Source of the DNA: DATEPR01 sp036503065
GTDB taxonomy: Bacteria > Actinomycetota > Actinomycetes > Mycobacteriales > Pseudonocardiaceae
DNA: 8,835 bases
Assembly: GCA_036503065.1 (NCBI GenBank)
Contig: DASXXM010000657.1
Span: 1-8,835, forward strand
Reading direction: 5' to 3'
In this document: positions 1 through 5,765 of the stretch, in pieces
How positions within the stretch are numbered: the stretch's first letter is position 1
How the letters are laid out: the number at the start of each line of letters is the position of its first letter
The notes under the pieces: model-generated
What the model saw: only the letters and a program-made list of their open reading frames with translations
What the model was told of the DNA's origin: nothing
Databases searched by the model: none
Made by a program: the position numbers and the translations under genes

Positions 1-288
1 CGCCGTGCCGTCCCATGCCGCGGTGCAGCCGCCGCCGTCGAGCACGAAGGCGAGTTCGAAGCTCTTCTGCCCGGTCGCGGCCATCACCTGCGACAGGTCG
101 GGCGGAGTGTTGTCCAGCGGCATGACGTACGGCGCCGCGCCGTACCAGTTGCCGGACAGCGCATTGCTCTGCACGGAACTCTGCACCGCTGCGCCGGGCG
201 CCGCGCTGCCCGAGTTGGCTAACGCGACCATCGCTCCCGCTGCCACCACGGTGACCGCGAGCGCGGACATCGCCGTTGACCGTCGCAC
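1..288 (-). CDS. Secreted chitinase, GH18-type, N-terminal part only
   Basis: Reverse-strand gene reading off the left edge, with 96 codons visible. It starts at GTG 288-286, preceded by a strong SD (GGAGGT, 298-293) four bases upstream. Residues 1-30 form a classic Sec signal peptide: MRRS, a hydrophobic Ala/Val stretch, and likely cleavage after the SAA at 28-30. The mature part contains APYVMPLDNTPPDL (52-65), then TGQKSFELAFVL (72-83) and GGGCTAAWDGT (85-95). From memory of the family, this is how the first beta strand of actinobacterial ChiC/ChiD-like GH18 chitinases begins. The catalytic DxxDxDxE lies outside the window, so activity cannot be confirmed. Leu23 is encoded by TTA (222-220), a rare codon in these genomes. 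Two DasR-like operators upstream support a chitin-degradation role. It could be another GH18 protein, such as an endo-N-acetylglucosaminidase, but chitinase is most likely. Confidence 0.78.
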   Translation of the reverse strand, partial: MRRSTAMSALAVTVVAAGAMVALANSGSAAPGAAVQSSVQSNALSGNWYGAAPYVMPLDNTPPDLSQVMAATGQKSFELAFVLDGGGCTAAWDGTA

Positions 289-397
289 CCTGACCTCCTC
301 GTCCAGCCCCCTGCGATCGTTTGCCGGCCACGACTCGCGGCCCGTCCCCGTGGTTCCGACTGCGCCGGGCAACCGTTGGTAGCCCGGAGTAGTCGGC

Positions 398-420
398 CCA
401 TTACGTGCCATTACTTAATG
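398..420. repeat. CCATTAC direct repeat and short palindrome in chitinase leader
   Basis: CCATTAC occurs at 398-404 and again at 408-414, ten bases apart. The second copy overlaps the inverted repeat CATTA-CT-TAATG (409-420). This AT-rich island lies around the predicted chitinase transcription start in an otherwise very GC-rich region. It could be an additional operator. No regulator is recognised. Confidence 0.4.
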
Positions 421-425
421 ATTCG

Positions 426-454
426 AATGTGGCCTAGACCACTTGTGCTGTCAA
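426..454 (-). promoter_or_regulatory. Chitinase promoter, perfect -35 TTGACA
   Basis: On the reverse strand a perfect TTGACA lies at 454-449. With a 17-base spacer the -10 position is CACATT (431-426), which fits the relaxed actinobacterial ANNNT pattern but is weak. Transcription would start near 419, giving a 5' leader of about 130 bases. The first DasR-like operator fills the spacer between the two boxes, as expected for a repressor that blocks polymerase. The -35 is directly visible; the -10 and start point are inference. Confidence 0.6.
428..443. promoter_or_regulatory. DasR-like operator (dre), proximal
   Basis: TGTGGCCTAGACCACT matches 14 of 16 positions of the DasR-responsive element consensus AGTGGTCTAGACCACT, and keeps the central CTAG. 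DasR is the GntR-family repressor that senses glucosamine-6-phosphate and controls chitin and N-acetylglucosamine use in Streptomyces. The same motif is known from Streptomyces chitinase promoters as the TGGTCTAGACCA direct repeat. The site lies between the -35 and -10 of the chitinase promoter. Confidence 0.75.
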
Positions 455-457
455 GAG

Positions 458-473
458 GGTGGACTAGACCAAT
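458..473. promoter_or_regulatory. DasR-like operator (dre), distal
   Basis: GGTGGACTAGACCAAT matches 13 of 16 dre positions. Its centre (465/466) is exactly 30 bp from the centre of the proximal site (435/436), nearly three helical turns, so two dimers could bind on the same face. It lies just upstream of the chitinase -35. It is about 100 bp from the proposed start of the divergent radical SAM gene, so an effect on that gene is less likely. Confidence 0.68.
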
Positions 474-565
474 TTCAACCGGGGTGGACCGGCGACGGGC
501 CTGGTCCGTGCCCGGTTCCGGAACTGGACAACCCGGCTTCGCGCTGCCGACCGGCACCGACCGAC

Positions 566-571
566 TACCCT
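566..571 (+). promoter_or_regulatory. -10 box TACCCT of a leaderless radical SAM transcript
   Basis: TACCCT fits the actinobacterial TANNNT -10 consensus and ends seven bases before the GTG at 579. That spacing would put the transcription start on the start codon. No SD-like purine run is present between 555 and 578, only GGGCGGC directly before GTG. No convincing -35 is seen at 16-18 bases. A leaderless mRNA is the simplest reading. Confidence 0.5.
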
Positions 572-578
572 GGGCGGC

Positions 579-2496
<1,918 letters not shown>

Positions 2497-2504
<8 letters not shown>

Positions 2505-2805
2505 CGTCCTCGCCGGCCAGGTGGCGTTCCAGGCGCGCCACCTTGGCCTCCAGCTGACCGGTGTGGCCGGGCCGGATGTCCGCCTTCACCACCAGGCTCA
2601 CCCGGGGCGCACTGGCCTTGACGACGTCGACAGCCTGTTTGACGACGGCCATCACCTCGTCCCACTCGCCCTCGATGGTGGTGAACATCGCGGTGGTCTC
2701 GTTGGGCAGCCCGGACTCCCGCACCACCCGCACCGCCGCCGCTACGGCGGCACCGACACTGTCGGACTCGCCACCCAACGGCGTCACACTGAACGCGACA
2801 AGCAC
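2497..2805 (-). CDS. Thiamine-binding protein, MTH1187/YkoF-type (DUF77)
   Basis: A 102-residue cytoplasmic protein with start GTG 2805-2803. The SD AGGGAG (2817-2812) is six bases upstream. The N-terminal strand MLVAFSVTPLGG, the helix SVGAAVAAAVRVVRESGL (16-33), TAMFTTIEGEWDEVM (38-52) and a second long helix match the small ferredoxin-like MTH1187/YqgV/YkoF family of about 100 residues. Members of that family bind thiamine or related pyrimidine compounds, usually as dimers or tetramers. The role is probably thiamine salvage or buffering, but it is not firmly known. It lies 37 bases downstream of the protease stop on the same strand with no visible terminator between them, so it may be co-transcribed with the protease. 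Ligand residues cannot be assigned from sequence alone. Confidence 0.85.
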
Positions 2806-2842
2806 GGCGAACTCCCTTCAAGCACGAAGAAGTGGGCCCTGC

Positions 2843-4591
2843 TCACCACATGCCCAGCAGTGCGAAGCCGCCCATCGCGCCGCCGGCCGGGGTGAGGGTG
2901 GGCGATGGCTGCGGCACCGGGTCGGCCTGCGGGGTGGGCGTCGGGTCCGGCACCGTGGTGGCGTCGGTCTTGTGCTGGACCGCCGGTGTCGGCGCGTTGG
3001 CCGGCGTGCCGCCGACCGACCTGTCCGGCAGGGCCGGTGGCGGGCTGGTCGCCGACACCGCGGTCGCGCCGCCCTGGGCGGGGCCGCCGGTGCTGGTACC
3101 GCTGCTGACCGCGGCCAGGGCGTCCACCATGCCGTGGCCGTAGAAGCTGTTGTACGTGTCGTCACCCGTGCAGTACGCGTCCTGGATGCCGGTGCCGTTG
3201 AGGTCGTAGTCGGCGGGGCACGCGATGGGGTCCGCCTCGGCGTCGAGCAGGCGCGTGAGCTCCTTGGGCGTGGCGTTCGGGTGCGTCGACGCCAGCAACG
3301 CCGCGACCCCGGACACGTGCGGTGCGGCCATGGACGTGCCGCACGAGTCGGCGTAACCACCGGAGACGGTCGACAACACGCAGCGCGGACCGGACGACGT
3401 GCGCTGCCGGGGATCGCCGCCGGGCGCGGTCACGTTCACCGCGCCGAGGCCGTACGAGCTGTAGCCGGCCTTCACCTCGCGCCCGCCGACCGCGGAGACC
3501 GTGACCACACCAGGGATGCCGGCCGGCAGCTGCACGCAACCGACGTCCAGCTGCCGCTGTTCCTGGTCGCCCGGGTCCACGTTGTCGGGGCTGCGGCTGT
3601 CCTGGCCGGCGTTGGTCAGGTCGACCGCGCCGTTCCCGGCCGCCGCGACGCTCAGCACGTTGTGGGCCGTCGCGTACTGGACCGCGCGTTCGACGGCCGT
3701 GTAGATCACGCTCTGGCCCTGGCTGTCCTTGCACGTGAACACCCACGGGTCCACGAAGTAGCTGCTGTTGGCGATCGTCATGTGCTGCTGTGCCGCCCAC
3801 ATGAACCCGCAGACCGCCGCCTCCGGGTAGATGTAGCCCTGGTCGTCGACGACCTTCACCGACGCGACTCGCACGCCGGGCGCGACGCCCGCGATGCCGG
3901 TGCCGTTGTCCGCCGCCGCGATCGTGCCGGCGACGTGCGTGCCGTGCGCCGACGTGGTGGGCGCCCAGGCCGCCTCGCCGGTGTCCGGCTTGCCGGTCAC
4001 GCAACCGGCCGACGCGGTGCGGTCCAGTTCCTTCGTCAGGTCCGGGTGGTTCGGGTCGATCCCGGAGTCGAGCACGCCGACCAGCACTCGCCGGCTGCCC
4101 TCGTTGATCCGGTGCGCCTCGTTCGCCCTGATCATGGACATGTCCCACTGCTGCCCGGTCAGGTCGCGCCGGGACACCGCACCCGGATCGGGAGTGCTGC
4201 CGGCCGGGTCGCCGGGCAGTTCGTCCGGCTTGTGGCTGCCGGCTGGGGTCGGTGCCTGGTCACCGCCGTAGTACGCCTGCGCCTGCGCGCTGTAGACCCG
4301 GTCCGGACCGATCCGCTCGCCGAAACTGGGATCGGCCGACGTGGCCACCGCGACCGCGATCTGCGCGTAGTACACGGTGGTGGTCCCGCATGCCCCGGTG
4401 ATCTGCGCGTCCGCGTCCTGGCCTGCCGTGCCGGCCGCGAAGACGACGAGGTAGCGCATGGTGGGGCCGCCCTGCGCGCAGCCGGCCTGGCCGGGGTCGG
4501 CGAACGCCACCATCGGGTTCATCGCCAGGCAGCCCGTCGCCAGCAGGGCGGTGCCCATCGCTGCCGCCATCGCACGGCGCAGCAGAGGCAC
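2843..4591 (-). CDS. Secreted S8 family (subtilisin-like) serine protease
   Basis: A 582-residue precursor starting at GTG 4591-4589, with SD GGAGGT (4602-4597) five bases upstream. In-frame codons continue upstream to 4747, but that extra stretch has no SD and hides the signal peptide. Residues 1-31 form a Sec signal ending AFA (29-31). Residues 44-105 (MRYLVVFAAG onward) resemble an inhibitory I9-like propeptide. The catalytic triad is complete: Asp175 in VLDSGID, His216 in HGTHVAG, Ser420 in GTSMAAPHVSG, with oxyanion Asn320 in AAGNG. Ten cysteines follow the signal, enough for five disulfides. From about residue 498 there is a Pro/Thr/Ala-rich tail ending GGFALLGMW. This tail is too short for the C-terminal membrane anchor of type VII mycosins, so an extracellular enzyme is favoured. 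An alternative is a lipoprotein through Cys21 (LLATGC), but that lipobox is poor. Confidence 0.92.
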   Translation of the reverse strand: MPLLRRAMAAAMGTALLATGCLAMNPMVAFADPGQAGCAQGGPTMRYLVVFAAGTAGQDADAQITGACGTTTVYYAQIAVAVATSADPSFGERIGPDRVYSAQAQAYYGGDQAPTPAGSHKPDELPGDPAGSTPDPGAVSRRDLTGQQWDMSMIRANEAHRINEGSRRVLVGVLDSGIDPNHPDLTKELDRTASAGCVTGKPDTGEAAWAPTTSAHGTHVAGTIAAADNGTGIAGVAPGVRVASVKVVDDQGYIYPEAAVCGFMWAAQQHMTIANSSYFVDPWVFTCKDSQGQSVIYTAVERAVQYATAHNVLSVAAAGNGAVDLTNAGQDSRSPDNVDPGDQEQRQLDVGCVQLPAGIPGVVTVSAVGGREVKAGYSSYGLGAVNVTAPGGDPRQRTSSGPRCVLSTVSGGYADSCGTSMAAPHVSGVAALLASTHPNATPKELTRLLDAEADPIACPADYDLNGTGIQDAYCTGDDTYNSFYGHGMVDALAAVSSGTSTGGPAQGGATAVSATSPPPALPDRSVGGTPANAPTPAVQHKTDATTVPDPTPTPQADPVPQPSPTLTPAGGAMGGFALLGMW

Positions 4592-4648
4592 GTCGGACCT
4601 CCATCGGTGGGTGGGACAGCCTCGGGTCACGCCGTCCACTCCAGCGGG

Positions 4649-4677
4649 ACGGTAGCCAGCGCCGACGGGACAGACAA
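4649..4677 (-). promoter_or_regulatory. Protease promoter TTGTCT-N17-TACCGT
   Basis: On the reverse strand TTGTCT (4677-4672) is followed after exactly 17 bases by TACCGT (4654-4649), a TANNNT -10. Transcription would begin near 4642, giving a leader of about 50 bases before the GTG at 4591. It is probably read by the housekeeping sigma factor and may also serve the thiamine-binding gene. Confidence 0.55.
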
Positions 4678-4704
4678 GTTCGTCGAGGCATTTCAGCCAC
4701 CCGG

Positions 4705-4710
4705 TACCGT
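4705..4710 (+). promoter_or_regulatory. Candidate -10 box TACCGT for the DUF2344 gene
   Basis: TACCGT is identical, including the following CCCGC, to the -10 region of the divergent protease promoter. Transcription would start near 4717, about 30 bases before the SD and CTG start. The -35 position at 17 bases (GTCGAG, 4682-4687) is poor, so an alternative sigma factor or activator is possible. A promoter is needed somewhere here because the upstream gene is on the other strand. Confidence 0.4.
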
Positions 4711-4737
4711 CCCGCACAGGAACCCCGCACACCTGAA

Positions 4738-4749
4738 GGAGCAGCACTG
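4738..4749 (+). promoter_or_regulatory. SD sequence and CTG start of the DUF2344 gene
   Basis: GGAG (4738-4741, within GAAGGAG at 4735-4741) lies five bases before an in-frame CTG (4747-4749). No ATG, GTG or TTG lies in this frame between 4561 and 4824, and the first is TTG 4825, with no SD. The nearby ATG at 4760 is out of frame. The spacing and conserved downstream residues make CTG the likely start. Confidence 0.72.
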
Positions 4750-5598
4750 AGCCGCCACGATGAGCCGAACCCGTCGGCTCCCGCCGTCCAGCGACTGCGG
4801 CTGCGTTACGCCAAACGGGGTAAGTTGCGTTTCACGTCACACCGGGATGTCGCGCGCGCGTTCGAACGGGCGCTGCGCAGGGCAGGCGTGCCGATGGCCT
4901 TTTCGCACGGGTTCAGCCCGCACCCGCGGGTGTCCTGGGTCGGCGCCGCGCCGACGGGTGCCGCGAGCGAGGCCGAGTACGTCGAGATCCAGCTGGTCCG
5001 TGCGGTCGACCCGGCGGCCCTGCGCGCGGCCCTGGACGCGGCCCTGCCGCCCGGGATCGACGTGCTCGAGGTCGTGGTCGCTGCCGGCGGTTCACTGCCG
5101 GAGCGGATCGACGCGAGCCGTTGGCGGATCGAGGTGCCCGGCGTCGGCGCGGACCGACTCGGCCCGGCCGTGGCGGCGCTGCTGGCGGCCGACGTGGTCG
5201 AGGTGGAGCGGCTGACCAAGGACGGGCGGCGCACCACGGATGTCCGGCCCGGCATAGTCTCGATTGAGATTGAACCGGACACTGTGGACGTTATCGGGCC
5301 GACCGCGGTCCGCTCGATGGACGACGGCACGGAACCGACGTCAGTGTGTGGGATACTGGACGTGGTCGTGCGGCAGGCGACGCCTGCGGTCCGACCCGAC
5401 GACGTGCTGAGCGCGCTCCGTGTCGTCGCCGCCCTGATGTTGCCGGTACCCGCGAAAGCGATCCGGATGGCCCAGGGGCGGCTCGACGATGAAGGCCGCC
5501 TGGCCGACCCGTTGGCCCCGGACCGGGGCCCGCGGTCGGAACCAGGGGTCGGGGAGCCGGAGCCCGGCCAGTTCGTAGTCGACCGACCTGCCGGCTGA
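4747..5598 (+). CDS. Radical SAM-associated protein, TIGR03936/DUF2344
   Basis: A 283-residue cytoplasmic protein when started at CTG 4747. Starting at TTG 4825 would give 257 residues but cut away QRLRLRYAKRGK (15-26), part of the conserved first strand. The N-terminal signature RLRYAKRGKLRFTSHRD (18-34), FERALRRAGVPMAFSHGFSPHPR (about 38-60) and the APTGAASEAEYVEI segment are diagnostic of DUF2344. It has no catalytic motif I can assign. In some bacteria this domain is fused to the C-terminus of the radical SAM protein, so it probably acts with the TIGR03960 protein. Its C-terminal half is weakly conserved-looking, and it contains two rare ATA codons near 5254 and 5353. It is followed by rne after 167 bases, with a strong hairpin over its stop codon. 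Family assignment is firm; molecular function is unknown. Confidence 0.88.
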   Translation: MSRHDEPNPSAPAVQRLRLRYAKRGKLRFTSHRDVARAFERALRRAGVPMAFSHGFSPHPRVSWVGAAPTGAASEAEYVEIQLVRAVDPAALRAALDAALPPGIDVLEVVVAAGGSLPERIDASRWRIEVPGVGADRLGPAVAALLAADVVEVERLTKDGRRTTDVRPGIVSIEIEPDTVDVIGPTAVRSMDDGTEPTSVCGILDVVVRQATPAVRPDDVLSALRVVAALMLPVPAKAIRMAQGRLDDEGRLADPLAPDRGPRSEPGVGEPEPGQFVVDRPAG

Positions 5599-5628
5599 CG
5601 CCCGAGATTCATCGGGTTCCCAGCCGGC
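5590..5628 (+). terminator. Two-part hairpin over the DUF2344 stop codon
   Basis: The outer stem GCCGGCTG (5590-5597) pairs perfectly with CAGCCGGC (5621-5628). It encloses a second stem CCCGA (5601-5605)/TCGGG (5612-5616) with loop GATTCA. The TGA stop at 5596-5598 is partly inside the outer stem. No U-tract follows, which is common for actinobacterial terminators. It could equally be an mRNA-processing or attenuating structure between this gene and rne. Confidence 0.45.
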
Positions 5629-5642
5629 GTAGGCAAGGATTC

Positions 5643-5661
5643 CCGTCGCCACGGGCGACGG
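5643..5661 (+). other. 8-bp hairpin in the rne upstream region
   Basis: CCGTCGCC (5643-5650) and GGCGACGG (5654-5661) pair perfectly around a three-base loop ACG. No run of T follows. It may be part of the rne 5' leader or of a bipartite terminator with the preceding hairpin. No clear promoter for rne is visible in 5599-5765; AAGGAT at 5635-5640 is a possible -10 without a good -35. Confidence 0.4.
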
Positions 5662-5704
5662 TGACAGGACAGAAAGGGCCCCTGCGCGGCCGCGTTCGAC
5701 AGTG

Positions 5705-5739
5705 CCCCGGTGTCACGGCATCGGAATCGGGCACCGGGG
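5705..5739 (+). other. Hairpin just upstream of the rne SD
   Basis: CCCCGGTG (5705-5712) and CACCGGGG (5732-5739) form an 8-bp perfect stem with a 19-base loop, ending 15 bases before the rne SD (GGAGG, 5755-5759). In E. coli, RNase E controls its own mRNA through a structured leader. A similar role here is only inference. Confidence 0.4.
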
Positions 5740-5765
5740 GACGCGCCCGGGGGCGGAGGAGCCGT

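Larger units (their letters stand above)
4644..4715. repeat. 11-bp perfect inverted repeat in divergent promoter region
   Basis: GCGGGACGGTA (4644-4654) and TACCGTCCCGC (4705-4715) are exact reverse complements, separated by 50 bases. Each arm contains one -10-like box and the bases just after it, one facing each divergent gene. The arms are too far apart for a typical terminator. They look like mirrored promoters or paired sites for a shared regulator. Confidence 0.6.

Noticed and set aside
5..382. Forward 125-codon open frame at the left edge
   Set aside because: It lies opposite the chitinase signal peptide and start, which have a proper SD and recognisable sequence.
4592..4747. 52-codon N-terminal extension of the protease to GTG 4747
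   Set aside because: No SD, runs through the divergent promoter region, and would bury the signal peptide that begins at GTG 4591.
2561..4750. Long forward open frame (729 codons) opposite the protease
   Set aside because: Arg/Val/Gly-rich shadow of the protease, whose catalytic triad is unmistakable on the other strand.
5266..5300. Promoter-like TTGAAC...TATCGG inside the DUF2344 gene as a source of rne transcript
   Set aside because: The -10 lacks the final T and the stretch is explained as coding sequence; too weak to annotate.
5635..5640. AAGGAT as a -10 box for rne
   Set aside because: Five of six match TAGGAT, but no -35 is found at 16-18 bases; only mentioned as a possibility.
5661..5765. 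35-codon upstream extension of rne to the start at 5661
   Set aside because: The strong SD sits before ATG 5766, and the extension overlaps leader hairpins without family-like sequence.
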